DNA of 64,000 nt from Shewanella cutis (GTDB lineage Bacteria; Pseudomonadota; Gammaproteobacteria; Enterobacterales; Shewanellaceae). The notes under the pieces were generated by a model that had not been told where the DNA came from, did not search any database, and saw only the letters and a program-made list of their open reading frames with translations. The translations under genes were made by a program, and so were the position numbers. Of this stretch, positions 11,271-21,914 are shown piece by piece (the stretch's first letter is position 1; each line of letters opens with the position of its first letter). The DNA is taken from assembly GCF_022410515.1 (NCBI RefSeq), contig NZ_JACSDI010000002.1, forward strand, positions 308,067 to 372,066, in the 5' to 3' direction.

Positions 11271-14200
11271 TTAAGAATTAACGAGCTCCAATAAAGCCTC
11301 TAATGGATGTTTTGGCTTATAACCAGCAAACCGCTTTACTTGGCTGCGGCATGAGTAGCCCGAAACTAACACTTGCGACGCATCTATCTTGCTTAAAGTG
11401 TCTTTCCACGACATATCAAACAAAGCCTTAGACCGTTCAAGGTTTTCGGCTTCATGGCCGTAAGTACCCGCCATACCACAGCAGCCTAAATTCACCGCCG
11501 TCAATTTAGCGCCAAAGTGAGTGAAGATTTTGGTCCACTCATTGGCCGTATTTGGTTTAGCAGTAGATTCAGTACAATGACTAAACCAAGTAAATTGCTT
11601 ATCTTGCATGACCTTTGCCGGAATATTGTGCAAGATGCCAAGTAACCATTCGTTGGCTAATTTCACCTCAAATGAACCACGGTTAGCACCTAAAACCTCT
11701 TTATACTCATCGCGATAGCAGAGCACTAAAGCGGGATCGATCCCAACCATCGGCATGTCTAACTTATGCACTTGATTTAAGAAATCCGCACTCGACTGCG
11801 CCGTTTTGGCAAATTTATCCAAAAAGCCTTTGATATGAGTAGGTTTACCGTTGGGCTTAAAGGGCAATAACACGGGTTTTAGACCTAAGGTTTCAATCAA
11901 TTGGATAAAGCAATATACCAATCCCGCATCGTAGAAACTGTTAAAGGGATCTTGTACTACTAACACAAATTTTGAACGCTCAGCCACCGGTATTGCTTGC
12001 AATGCCGCCAAATCATAGCCACGGCTCGCGTGGCCATCGAGTCGTTGTTTTAAGGTCGGCACAGATAACGCTGGCGCATCTACATAACCAATAGCCTGTT
12101 TGATTACCCACTGACTGAGCGGATTTTGCGAGGCAAAATTAGTGAGTTTTGGCGCAGCTGCCATGATAGGCAAACTGTCTTCAATACCCGCAACCAGATA
12201 ATCTTTGGCGGGACGCAGATAGCGTTGATAGTAAATATTAAAGAATTGCGCCCTAAATTTAGGCACATCCACTTTCACCGGACATTGGCTCGAGCAAGCT
12301 TTACAGGCCAAACATCCCTTCAGTGATTCCATCACTTCGTGGGAATAGTCGTAATCGCGCTTCGCATTGATGGTATTTTGCATGCGCTGCAAAATACCTA
12401 AGGGTTTAGCTTTGGCCAGCACATTAACATCGACGCCTTCGGATTCGAGCAAACGCAGCCACTCACGCATTAAGCCGGCGCGACCTTTGGGCGACTGAAC
12501 TCTGTCCCCCGTCACTTTAAATGACGGACACATTGGAGAGAAACTGCTGTAGTTAAAGCACAGACCGTTACCGTTACAGTTCATCACATCGGGATAGGCA
12601 TCGCGCACTTCAACCGGAATTTGCCGGTCAAACTTGCCGCGCTTGGTACTGTCCACATCAAAACACAGGCCACCCGCTTGCTTGGGCGCCACTAACTTGC
12701 CGGGGTTGAGCCTATTATCAGGGTCAAATAGGCCTTTAATGTCTTGCAGTACACCATAAAGCTCGTCACCAAATACCGATGGACCATATTCGCCGCGCAC
12801 CCCCTTACCGTGCTCGCCCCACATCAGGCCGCCATATTTGAGTGTCAGCGCCGCGACTTGATCAGAAATCACTCTTAGCAGTTTTTCATCTTCGACATCG
12901 CACATATCCAGCGCAGGCCTTACGTGCAACACGCCCGCATCCACATGGCCAAACATGCCGTATTGCAAATTGTGGCTATCGAGTAGCGCACGGAACTCCA
13001 TAATATAATCGGCGAGCATTTCGGGCGGCACTGCGGTATCTTCGGCAAATGCAATGGGTTTGCGACGTCCCTTGGTGGCACCGAGTAGGCCCACGGCTTT
13101 TTTACGCATGCCGTAGATTTTCTCAATGCTAGCCTTATCTTGAGTAACTTGATAACCGAGCACACCACACTCACCACGACTGATTTGTTCGGTCAGCACG
13201 GCTTCGAGTGCCGCAAGCTTTTCGCTCACCTCACCGGCATCGCCAGCAAACTCGACCATATTGAGGCCATCGATCACTTTACCCGGCACTTCTTGAATAA
13301 GGTCAGAAACCGAATGCCAAACAATGTCCTCGCGGGCAAGGTTAAGCACTTTTGAGTCCACGGTTTCGACCACAGTGGCCCGCGCCGCCACTAACGATGG
13401 CGCATGACGCAGTGCCGATTGAAACGAATCGTACTTTATGTTCACCATCGCCCGTTCAGTCGGCAAGGGAGTGATATTAAGTTTGGCCTCGGTAACGACG
13501 GCAAGCGTCCCCTCGGAACCTGTCAAAATCCGCGAGAGATCGAACTGGGTTAAGCCCGTATTCCAGACATTCTTTAAGTCATATCCGGTTAAAAAACGAT
13601 TGAGCTTCGGGAATTGTTGTTCGATCAGCGCACGCTTCTCGCGGCACACTTCGGCAATCGCCGAAATCAGTTTTTGCCCGAGCGGATTATCGCTCACGTT
13701 ATCGGGGTTACATAACAGACCCGCATCGAGGGGGTGAGTATCTAACACACTGCCATCAATCAAGACACTGCGTAGCGCCAACACGTGATCAGAGGTTTTA
13801 CCGTAAACTAAGGATCCCGCGCCCGAGGCATCGGTATTAATCATGCCGCCAATGGTGGCGCGGTTTGAGGTTGATAAATCTGGGCTGAAAAAATAACCGT
13901 GGGGACGCAGCGCATCGTTTAGCGCATCTTTAACCACACCCGCCTCGACGCGTACCCACCCCTGCTCAGGGTTCACTTCCAATACGCGATTCATGTAGCG
14001 AGACACATCGAGGATCAGGCCGTGAGTCAGCGATTGGCCATTGGTGCCCGTACCGCCGCCTCTGGCACTAAAAGTGACACCAGCAAACTCTGCTTTCGCA
14101 GCAAGCTTAAGCGCTATCTCAATATCCTTTTGATGCTTGGGATAAAGTACCGCTTGGGGTAAAAATTGATAGACGGAGTTATCCGTGGCTTGCACTAAGC

Positions 14201-14312
14201 GCGCACTGTAGCGTTTATCGATATCACCGGCGTAGGCGCTTTGTTCTAAAGCATCAAGATAAGCCAGATACACAGGTTCTAGGGTTTGTTGGTGTGATAA
14301 CAGAGGTAACAT
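11271..14312 (-). CDS. ydiJ: YdiJ-type FAD/4Fe-4S 2-hydroxyacid dehydrogenase
   Basis: Large fusion protein of 1013 residues, the same size as E. coli YdiJ, which oxidises D-2-hydroxyglutarate. The N-terminal FAD-binding PCMH domain shows GGGTGTNGQS and the downstream TIGGMINTDASG. A C-terminal FAD-oxidase domain follows with HVDAGVLHVRP. The iron-sulfur part has GCLACKACSSQCPVKVD and a second cysteine cluster (CNGNGLCF, SPMCPSF). The end carries the CCG-type domain with GCCGMAGTYGH. It probably feeds electrons to the respiratory chain. The substrate could also be another D-2-hydroxyacid such as D-lactate. ppsA lies upstream on the same strand, separated by a terminator. Confidence 0.85.
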   Translation of the reverse strand: MLPLLSHQQTLEPVYLAYLDALEQSAYAGDIDKRYSARLVQATDNSVYQFLPQAVLYPKHQKDIEIALKLAAKAEFAGVTFSARGGGTGTNGQSLTHGLILDVSRYMNRVLEVNPEQGWVRVEAGVVKDALNDALRPHGYFFSPDLSTSNRATIGGMINTDASGAGSLVYGKTSDHVLALRSVLIDGSVLDTHPLDAGLLCNPDNVSDNPLGQKLISAIAEVCREKRALIEQQFPKLNRFLTGYDLKNVWNTGLTQFDLSRILTGSEGTLAVVTEAKLNITPLPTERAMVNIKYDSFQSALRHAPSLVAARATVVETVDSKVLNLAREDIVWHSVSDLIQEVPGKVIDGLNMVEFAGDAGEVSEKLAALEAVLTEQISRGECGVLGYQVTQDKASIEKIYGMRKKAVGLLGATKGRRKPIAFAEDTAVPPEMLADYIMEFRALLDSHNLQYGMFGHVDAGVLHVRPALDMCDVEDEKLLRVISDQVAALTLKYGGLMWGEHGKGVRGEYGPSVFGDELYGVLQDIKGLFDPDNRLNPGKLVAPKQAGGLCFDVDSTKRGKFDRQIPVEVRDAYPDVMNCNGNGLCFNYSSFSPMCPSFKVTGDRVQSPKGRAGLMREWLRLLESEGVDVNVLAKAKPLGILQRMQNTINAKRDYDYSHEVMESLKGCLACKACSSQCPVKVDVPKFRAQFFNIYYQRYLRPAKDYLVAGIEDSLPIMAAAPKLTNFASQNPLSQWVIKQAIGYVDAPALSVPTLKQRLDGHASRGYDLAALQAIPVAERSKFVLVVQDPFNSFYDAGLVYCFIQLIETLGLKPVLLPFKPNGKPTHIKGFLDKFAKTAQSSADFLNQVHKLDMPMVGIDPALVLCYRDEYKEVLGANRGSFEVKLANEWLLGILHNIPAKVMQDKQFTWFSHCTESTAKPNTANEWTKIFTHFGAKLTAVNLGCCGMAGTYGHEAENLERSKALFDMSWKDTLSKIDASQVLVSGYSCRSQVKRFAGYKPKHPLEALLELVNS

Positions 14313-14354
14313 GAGCGGCTTCAGTCAATTATTGTTATGCGGCCCATTATAAAC

Positions 14355-14385
14355 AAAAAAAAGCCGCTAAAAAGCGGCTTTTTTA
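14355..14385 (-). terminator. Terminator of ppsA
   Basis: GCCGCTTTTTAGCGGC on the minus strand is flanked by A and T runs of six or more, so it works well in the ppsA direction. Confidence 0.8.
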
Positions 14386-14411
14386 ACACCTTTATAAAAT
14401 TACAACCGAGA

Positions 14412-16781
14412 TCAAGCGTGCGCTTCGGCTAAATATAACCAAGTATCAATCACTGTATCAGGGTTTAACGATACGGTATCGATGCCTTGTTCAACTAACC
14501 AGGCGGCAAAATCGGCGTGATCTGAAGGTCCTTGACCACAGATACCGATGTAAGCGCCCTTCGCCTTAGCCGCTTTAATGGCCATAGACAGCAGGATCTT
14601 AACGGCTTCATTACGCTCATCGAACAGGTGGCTGATGATGCCTGAGTCACGGTCAAGACCGAGTGAGAGCTGAGTTAAGTCGTTTGAGCCGATAGAGAAA
14701 CCATCGAAGTGCTCAAGGAATTGATCGGCTAACAGCGCGTTTGACGGTACTTCACACATCATGATGACGCGCAGACCATCTTTACCACGCTCTAAGCCCT
14801 GCTCTTTCAGCAGTTCAATCACTTGCTCGGCTTCTTTCACGGTACGAACGAATGGGATCATCACTTCAACGTTTTTCAGACCCATTTCGTTACGCACACG
14901 CTTAATCGCTTCACATTCTAACGCGAAACAATCGCGGAATGATTCAGAGATGTAACGGCTTGCACCACGGAAGCCGAGCATTGGGTTTTCTTCTTCTGGC
15001 TCGTAACGGTCACCACCGACTAAGTTTGCGTATTCGTTAGACTTGAAGTCTGACATACGTACGATCACTTTCTTCGGATAGAAAGCTGAACCAATTGAGG
15101 CGATACCTTCTACTAAGCGGGCAATATAGAACTCAACTGGAGAGTCGTAACCTGCGATCATCTCGTTGATTTCTTCCTGCAAGGCAGCGTCCTGTTGGTT
15201 GAATTCAAGCAACGCTTTCGGGTGAATACCGATCATGCGGTTGATGATGAACTCTAAACGCGCTAGACCCACACCTTCGTTTGGTAAACGAGCAAAGTCG
15301 AAGGCGCGATCTGGGTTACCCACGTTCATCATGATTTTCATCGGTAATGCAGGCAATGCGTCAACGCGGTTAGACACTACTTCGAACTCTTGCTTACCTT
15401 CGTAGATGTAACCAGTGTCACCTTCGGCGCAAGAAACAGTCACTAACTGACCATTTTTGATACGATCAGTCACGTCGCCACAACCAACTACCGCTGGTAC
15501 ACCTAATTCACGGGCAATAATCGCCGCGTGACAGGTACGACCGCCACGGTTAGTCACGATGGCGCTGGCGCGCTTCATGATAGGTTCCCAATCTGGGTCA
15601 GTCATGTCGGTCACTAACACATCACCTGGTTGGATTTGATCCATGTCAGCGATTGAAGTTAATACCTTAGCCACACCTGAGCCAACTTTATGACCGATTG
15701 CACGACCTTCAGAGATCACTGCGCCACGGCTCTTTAAGTGATAACGTTCAATTAATTGTACGTCTTCACGGCTACGAACCGTTTCAGGACGCGCTTGAAC
15801 GATATAAAGTTTGCCATCGTTACCGTCTTTTGCCCACTCGATATCCATTGGACGACCGTAGTGTTTTTCGATAACCATAGCTTGTTTAGCCAGTTCCATC
15901 ACTTCCGCATCATTGATGGAAAATTGACGACGTTTGTCAGCAGCAACGTCTTCAATTTTAACTTGTTTGCCGTGAGCAGCATCATCGGAATACACCATCT
16001 GGATGAGCTTGCTACCGATATTACGGCGAACAACGGCTTTGTGGCCTTGAGATAAAATAGGTTTGTGAACATAGAATTCGTCAGGGTTTACTGCACCTTG
16101 TACGACCATTTCACCCAGACCAAAAGATGAAGTAATAAACACCACATCGTTGTTGCCTGATTCAGTATCCATGGTGAACATCACACCTGATGCTGCTTTG
16201 TCTGAGCGAACCATGCGTTGTACGCCGGCAGACAGGGCAACACCGTGGTGCTCATAACCTTGGTGAACACGGTATGAAATTGCACGGTCGTTGAAGAGTG
16301 ACGCAAACACGTGTTTAATCGCCACGAGTACTGAGTCAAATCCTTTCACGTTTAGGAAGGTTTCTTGCTGGCCAGCAAAAGACGCATCAGGCATATCTTC
16401 AGCGGTAGCAGAAGAACGCACCGCAAATGATGCATCACTCGTTTCAGCGGCAAGTTTATCGTAAGCTTCACGAATGGCCTGCTCTAATGCTGGTTGGAAT
16501 GGAGTGTCAATCACCCATTGTCTGATCTGTGCACCTACTTTTGCCAGTGCATTGACATCATCTACATCCAGTGTGGCTAAAATGTCATAAATCTTCTGGT
16601 TTACTCCACTTTGTTCAAGGAACTCATTGAACGCATAAGAAGTCGTCGCAAATCCGCCAGGTACTTGAACACCGGCATTGGCCAGATTGCTGATCATCTC
16701 GCCAAGAGAAGCATTTTTACCGCCAACTAAGTTGACGTCACCCATGCCTAATTCCTGATACCAGAGTACGTATTGCTGCAC
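14412..16781 (-). CDS. ppsA: Phosphoenolpyruvate synthase (pyruvate, water dikinase)
   Basis: PpsA converts pyruvate and ATP to PEP, AMP and phosphate, the gluconeogenic entry from pyruvate and lactate. The 789-residue protein shows an N-terminal ATP-grasp domain ([11 protein letters not shown]), the swivelling phosphohistidine domain [14 protein letters not shown] with H418 and the regulatory threonine T416, and the PEP-binding barrel ending in [13 protein letters not shown]. The start is GTG at 16781 with GGAGAT 7 nt upstream. It diverges from its regulator ppsR; a HexR-type site lies between them, near ppsR. Confidence 0.97.
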   Translation of the reverse strand: MQQYVLWYQELGMGDVNLVGGKNASLGEMISNLANAGVQVPGGFATTSYAFNEFLEQSGVNQKIYDILATLDVDDVNALAKVGAQIRQWVIDTPFQPALEQAIREAYDKLAAETSDASFAVRSSATAEDMPDASFAGQQETFLNVKGFDSVLVAIKHVFASLFNDRAISYRVHQGYEHHGVALSAGVQRMVRSDKAASGVMFTMDTESGNNDVVFITSSFGLGEMVVQGAVNPDEFYVHKPILSQGHKAVVRRNIGSKLIQMVYSDDAAHGKQVKIEDVAADKRRQFSINDAEVMELAKQAMVIEKHYGRPMDIEWAKDGNDGKLYIVQARPETVRSREDVQLIERYHLKSRGAVISEGRAIGHKVGSGVAKVLTSIADMDQIQPGDVLVTDMTDPDWEPIMKRASAIVTNRGGRTCHAAIIARELGVPAVVGCGDVTDRIKNGQLVTVSCAEGDTGYIYEGKQEFEVVSNRVDALPALPMKIMMNVGNPDRAFDFARLPNEGVGLARLEFIINRMIGIHPKALLEFNQQDAALQEEINEMIAGYDSPVEFYIARLVEGIASIGSAFYPKKVIVRMSDFKSNEYANLVGGDRYEPEEENPMLGFRGASRYISESFRDCFALECEAIKRVRNEMGLKNVEVMIPFVRTVKEAEQVIELLKEQGLERGKDGLRVIMMCEVPSNALLADQFLEHFDGFSIGSNDLTQLSLGLDRDSGIISHLFDERNEAVKILLSMAIKAAKAKGAYIGICGQGPSDHADFAAWLVEQGIDTVSLNPDTVIDTWLYLAEAHA

Positions 16782-16877
16782 AGTTCTATCTCCGCAAGTT
16801 TATTTCAGTGGCCCCTTCACACGAGGGCAGCGGCATTTTACACTCCTGCAGAAGACGCGTAAATCTATAATTTTATT

Positions 16878-16892
16878 TGTAATTTTATTACT
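16878..16892. promoter_or_regulatory. Candidate HexR operator between ppsA and ppsR
   Basis: TGTAATTTTATTACT matches the pattern TGTAAT-WWW-ATTACA at 14 of 15 positions. In Shewanella, HexR (RpiR family, senses KDPG) controls central carbon genes, ppsA among them. The site is 97 bp from the ppsA start and 14 bp from the ppsR start. Confidence 0.65.
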
Positions 16893-16905
16893 ACAAGAGG
16901 TCAGT

Positions 16906-17718
16906 ATGGCACCAAAGGTATTTTACATCTCCGACGGGACAGCAATCACTGCTGAGGTTTTTGGGCATGCAGTTCTCTCGCAATTTCCATTAGAATTTGA
17001 GTCACTTACCATTCCATTTGTTGAAACATTGGCAAAAGCTGAGAATGTGAAACGCCAAATTAATGATTGTTTTATTACAACAGGCGAACGGCCGTTAGTG
17101 TTCCATTCCATCGTAAAACCTGAAATTCGCGACATTATTTATTCGAGTGAAGGTCTCGATTACGATTTTTTAAATACTTTCGTCGCTCCACTTGAACAAC
17201 ATTTAGGCGTAAGTGCATCGCCTGTGTTACACCGCACCCACGGAAAAGCCAATCAAGGCTATGAAGCACGTATTGATGCCATTAATTTTGCAATGGATAA
17301 CGATGACGGCCAGACCATGAAACATATGGATCAGGCGGATTTAATCCTGCTGGGTGTATCTCGTTGCGGCAAAACCCCCTCTAGCCTTTATTTATCCATG
17401 CAGTTTGGAATTAAAGCAGCAAACTATCCCTTCACCGAAGATGATATGGATAACCTCAAACTGCCTGAAGCCTTAAAACGTAATAAGAAGAAGTTGTTTG
17501 GGTTAACCATCGATCCCGTACGACTGCATGAGATCCGTCAAAGCCGGATGGAAAACAGCCGCTATTCTTCATTAAAACAATGCCGTTTAGAGGTAAAAGA
17601 AGTCGAGATGATGTTCAAGCGTGAGCGTATCCCCTATATCGATACCACCAATCACTCGGTGGAAGAAATCGCCACGAAGATTTTGGATATGACAGGGTTA
17701 GAACGTCATATGTTCTGA
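16906..17718 (+). CDS. ppsR: PEP synthase regulatory protein (bifunctional kinase/pyrophosphorylase)
   Basis: PpsR uses ADP to phosphorylate a threonine two residues before the catalytic histidine of PpsA, switching it off, and reverses this by phosphorolysis. The protein has 270 residues with the P-loop [11 protein letters not shown] at 150-160, standard for DUF299. AGAGG precedes the ATG by 5-6 nt. Its target, PpsA, is encoded divergently 124 bp away and keeps the target threonine (T416). The E. coli neighbourhood ppsA-ppsR-aroH is preserved. Confidence 0.95.
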   Translation: MAPKVFYISDGTAITAEVFGHAVLSQFPLEFESLTIPFVETLAKAENVKRQINDCFITTGERPLVFHSIVKPEIRDIIYSSEGLDYDFLNTFVAPLEQHLGVSASPVLHRTHGKANQGYEARIDAINFAMDNDDGQTMKHMDQADLILLGVSRCGKTPSSLYLSMQFGIKAANYPFTEDDMDNLKLPEALKRNKKKLFGLTIDPVRLHEIRQSRMENSRYSSLKQCRLEVKEVEMMFKRERIPYIDTTNHSVEEIATKILDMTGLERHMF

Positions 17719-17795
17719 AGAAGGACGATTTCGAACAGCGCAATCGATTGACTGTATATTTAGGTTAAATGAGTCTAACTTAAATCAAATTCATC

Positions 17796-17855
17796 GCACA
17801 GTTGCCGACAATTAACACAATTGGCACTGTGCAACGCTGCTCGATTCGTTATAAT
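17796..17855 (+). promoter_or_regulatory. Likely aroH promoter with operator-like inverted repeat
   Basis: A TATAAT -10 element is at 17850-17855, without a good -35. Just upstream an imperfect inverted repeat, GCACAGTTGCC (17796-17806) with GGCACTGTGC (17823-17832), could bind a regulator. It does not look like an E. coli TrpR or TyrR box. Confidence 0.4.
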
Positions 17856-17902
17856 CCGAGGCAATCTGGCGAAAAGCGCCGCATGCAAGCTCGGTATTTT
17901 GA

Positions 17903-18967
17903 ATGACCATTAAAACAGACGAATTACGCACTTCCTTATTAGCTAAAGTCATCTCACCTGCACAACTGGCATCTGAGTACCCGTTAACCCAAGATGCAGC
18001 CGACTACCTCGTTCAGCAACGTCGTGAAGTTGAAGCCATCATTATGGGCGAAGACCAACGCCTGTTGGTGATCATTGGCCCTTGCTCTATCCACGATACG
18101 CAAGCCGCCCTCGATTACGCCCGCCGCTTAGCAGTGCTACATCAAGAGTTAAAGGACGACCTCTGTATTTTAATGCGAGTGTATTTTGAAAAGCCGCGCA
18201 CGATTGTGGGTTGGAAAGGGTTAATTTCCGATCCCGATCTGGATGGTAGTTTTGAGCCTAACAAAGGATTACGTATTGCACGTCAACTTCTACAGCAAAT
18301 CACTGAGCTTAAACTGCCCATAGCTACTGAATTTTTAGATATGGTGAACGGGCAATATATTGCCGATTTAATCACCTGGGGCGCGATTGGTGCTCGCACC
18401 ACCGAAAGCCAAGTGCACCGTGAAATGGCCTCTGCACTTTCCTGCCCCGTGGGCTTTAAAAACGGAACCGATGGTAATATTAATATTGCCGTTGATGCGG
18501 TACGTGCCGCAAAAGTGCCGCATATCTTCTACTCACCGGATAAAGACGGCGCCATGTCTGTCTATCGCACCCATGGTAATCCTTACGGGCACATCATTTT
18601 ACGTGGCGGTAAAAAACCCAATTACTTTGAGCAAGATATTGAACAAGCAAGATTAAAACTTGAGTCTGTCAACGTTACACCGCGAGTGGTGGTTGATTTT
18701 AGCCACGGTAACAGTGAAAAAAATCATCTAAAACAACTGGTCGTTGCTGAAAATATCATGGCACAAATGCGTGCTGGTAGTACGGCCATTGCCGGCATCA
18801 TGGCCGAAAGTTTCTTACAAGAAGGCAACCAAAAGGTGATTGAAGGTCAACCCCTATGTTACGGCCAAAGCATCACGGATGCCTGCTTACATTGGGACGA
18901 CTCAGAAAAATTACTGCGAGATCTTGCCAGCGCCTCACGCGATAGACGCGAACTCCTTGGCAAATAA
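17903..18967 (+). CDS. aroH: 3-deoxy-7-phosphoheptulonate synthase, class I (AroH-type)
   Basis: DAHP synthase joins PEP and erythrose 4-phosphate, the first step of aromatic amino acid synthesis. The 354 residues carry LLVIIGPCSIHD, FEKPRTIVGWKGLISDPDLDGS, GAIGARTTESQ, GFKNGTDGNI and VVDFSHGN, all diagnostic of the class I alpha family. The sequence and the place after ppsR match E. coli AroH, the tryptophan-sensitive isozyme; which amino acid inhibits this enzyme is not proven by sequence. No strong ribosome binding site precedes the ATG at 17903. A clear terminator follows. Confidence 0.92.
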   Translation: MTIKTDELRTSLLAKVISPAQLASEYPLTQDAADYLVQQRREVEAIIMGEDQRLLVIIGPCSIHDTQAALDYARRLAVLHQELKDDLCILMRVYFEKPRTIVGWKGLISDPDLDGSFEPNKGLRIARQLLQQITELKLPIATEFLDMVNGQYIADLITWGAIGARTTESQVHREMASALSCPVGFKNGTDGNINIAVDAVRAAKVPHIFYSPDKDGAMSVYRTHGNPYGHIILRGGKKPNYFEQDIEQARLKLESVNVTPRVVVDFSHGNSEKNHLKQLVVAENIMAQMRAGSTAIAGIMAESFLQEGNQKVIEGQPLCYGQSITDACLHWDDSEKLLRDLASASRDRRELLGK

Positions 18968-18990
18968 GTCCAAAATAGATTTAGATTTGT

Positions 18991-19015
18991 AAAGGCTTCC
19001 AAAGGAAGCCTTTTT
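18991..19015 (+). terminator. Terminator of aroH
   Basis: AAAGGCTTCC, AAA loop, GGAAGCC, then TTTTT; 24 bp after the stop codon. Confidence 0.85.
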
Positions 19016-19123
19016 ACTATTCGTTTAGCCTTAAAACGTGATGGTATAGGCGTTTTCTATCATTCAAATTGAAAACTCACTATAATTGCGCCTCTTTAAA
19101 AATGCATAACCTCAGGTTGCCGT

Positions 19124-19555
19124 ATGCCACATTCGCTTGACTCTACTCGCCCAACTTTTTCAGATGCCATCGAACAGCGGATAAATCAGTCCGAAGCGCG
19201 GGTGATTAAAGCCGTATTTCCTTCCATTACCAATCACCACAATACCTTATTTGGTGGTGAAGCCTTAGCGTGGATGGATGAAACGGCCTTTATTGCAGCT
19301 ACTCGTTTTTGCCGTAAAACCTTAGTCACTGTCAGCTCAGATAGAATCGACTTTAAAAAACCGATCCCAGCCGGGACGTTGGCCGAACTCATCGCCCGCG
19401 TTATCCACGTCGGTAATACATCGTTAAAAGTCGAAGTGAATATTTTTGTCGAAGACATGTATCAAGATCACCGAGAACATGCCATTCGTGGTGTGTTCAC
19501 CTTTGTTGCGGTTGACGAACAACGCCATCCCACACAGGTATGGACTGGTGAATAA
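19124..19555 (+). CDS. Acyl-CoA thioesterase, hotdog fold (YciA/BACH type)
   Basis: 143 residues with the hotdog signature NHHNTLFGGEALAWMDE, in which the asparagine and the aspartate of the helix are the usual catalytic pair, and the strand TVSSDRIDFKKPIPAG. Members cleave acyl-CoA to free acid and CoA in the cytoplasm. Chain length cannot be read from sequence. It forms a single-gene unit between aroH and a LuxR-type response regulator. Confidence 0.85.
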   Translation: MPHSLDSTRPTFSDAIEQRINQSEARVIKAVFPSITNHHNTLFGGEALAWMDETAFIAATRFCRKTLVTVSSDRIDFKKPIPAGTLAELIARVIHVGNTSLKVEVNIFVEDMYQDHREHAIRGVFTFVAVDEQRHPTQVWTGE

Positions 19556-19560
19556 GATTT

Positions 19561-19628
19561 AGCCAACCAAGATAACGCACTCCAGCCCTTTAACAGCAAG
19601 GTTTTAGGGCTACTTTGTTGGCTGATTT
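19561..19628 (+). terminator. Possible two-stem terminator after the thioesterase gene
   Basis: AGCCAAC (19561-19567) pairs with GTTGGCT (19617-19623), enclosing AGCCCT/AGGGCT; GATTTT follows. The outer arms are far apart, so strength is uncertain. Confidence 0.4.
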
Positions 19629-19765
19629 TAGCTAGGCAAAAGTATAACAACCAGAAACATATAAAAATTTTGTCCTTCTTCTTGCATAAAGCGATAGGAA
19701 CATCGATTACTTTTCTGTTACATTGAGTTTAATCTTCACGTGCCACGAACATAATCAAAAAAGCC

Positions 19766-20428
19766 ATGAAGCTAGAAAACTTAAATATTATTATTGCCGA
19801 CGACCATCCATTGTTTCGAAATGCACTACGTCAAGCCCTTAATAGTGCCTTTGAGTACACTCAGTGGTTCGAAGCCGACAGTGCAGATGCGTTGCAATCG
19901 GTATTAGACTCACCAACAGTGAGTTACGACTTAGTGCTCTTGGATCTGCAAATGCCCGGCTCACACGGCTATTCAACGCTCATCCACCTGCGCTCCCATT
20001 ACCCAGATCTGCCTGTTATCGTGATTTCTGCCCACGAGGATATCAACACTATTAGCCGTGCGATTCACTATGGCGGTAGCGGTTTTATTCCTAAATCGGC
20101 GTCGATGGAAACCTTAAAAGAAGCCCTAACCGCCGTATTATACGGGGATATTTGGCTACCCAAAGGCGCTGATATTATACCTATCGAAGATGACAGCACT
20201 GATAAGATGGCCAGTAAGCTCTCAGATTTGACGCCGCAGCAATATAAAGTGCTACAAATGTTTGCCGAGGGCTTGCTCAATAAACAAATCGCTTATGACT
20301 TGGGCGTCTCCGAAGCGACCATTAAAGCCCATGCAACAGCCATTTTTAGAAAGCTAGGTGTTCGCAATCGCACTCAAGCTGTTATCGCTTTAGGGCAGCT
20401 TGAAATGGATAAGGTGGATTTGTTGTAG
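19766..20428 (+). CDS. Orphan LuxR/NarL-type response regulator, candidate CrbR
   Basis: 220 residues: receiver domain (about 5-125) with the acidic pair in IIADDHPLFRNAL, phospho-acceptor D60 in LVLLDLQMPG and lysine in FIPKSAS, then a LuxR-type helix-turn-helix (about 155-210, LTPQQYKVLQMFAEG and VSEATIKAHATAIFRKLGV). No kinase gene is adjacent. Response regulators of this type (CrbR in Vibrio, ErdR in Pseudomonas) are activated by CrbS/MxtR-type transporter-kinases and switch on acs. Such a kinase and acs are at 55.8-61.3 kb of this window. The pairing is inference. A MITE-like repeat begins 4 bp after the stop codon. Confidence 0.85.
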   Translation: MKLENLNIIIADDHPLFRNALRQALNSAFEYTQWFEADSADALQSVLDSPTVSYDLVLLDLQMPGSHGYSTLIHLRSHYPDLPVIVISAHEDINTISRAIHYGGSGFIPKSASMETLKEALTAVLYGDIWLPKGADIIPIEDDSTDKMASKLSDLTPQQYKVLQMFAEGLLNKQIAYDLGVSEATIKAHATAIFRKLGVRNRTQAVIALGQLEMDKVDLL

Positions 20429-20432
20429 TCAT

Positions 20433-20630
20433 TAGGGCGTGTTGACGTTTCGAGATTGGATTTTGTTCGTTCTGGTAAGCACGTGCTCGCGAAACGAGGA
20501 ATGATGTGTCGTTATTCTACTCAAATGACGAGCGACTCTTATGACAGAAAGTAAGAGCAAGGGCTTGCCAGAAGAACCCTTCGGGCAGCATTTGGCTGCA
20601 AAAATACCCCTGAAACGTCAACACGCCCTA
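20433..20630. mobile_element. MITE-like non-autonomous element, copy 2 (198 bp)
   Basis: Perfect 19-bp terminal inverted repeats, TAGGGCGTGTTGACGTTTC at 20433-20451 and its reverse complement at 20612-20630. The outermost TA may be a duplicated target. The body matches copy 1 closely over the first 100 bp but lacks copy 1's extra block of about 85 bp. It has no coding capacity. Confidence 0.8.
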
Positions 20631-20655
20631 GTTTCATTTCAAATCTCAACACAAT

Positions 20656-20686
20656 AAAAATGCCGCATAGATTGCGGCATTTTTAT
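20656..20686. terminator. Bidirectional terminator at the end of cysB
   Basis: AAAAATGCCGCA and TGCGGCATTTTT form the stem and provide T-runs on both strands; it lies 27 bp beyond the cysB stop. Confidence 0.8.
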
Positions 20687-20712
20687 TGATTTCAACAAGA
20701 TAATGACCTTAA

Positions 20713-21762
<1,050 letters not shown>

Positions 21763-21914
21763 TTATAGTATATAGTGAAAATTAAAGCAAATAGGAATAT
21801 AGCGCACAAGTCTTAAGTTTCATACGACAGAAATGATAACCTAGGCTAAGATAACTATGCTAGTTTATTGATTTATTGTAGCATTAGCTCAATTGGATAA
21901 ATAATGGAACAGCT

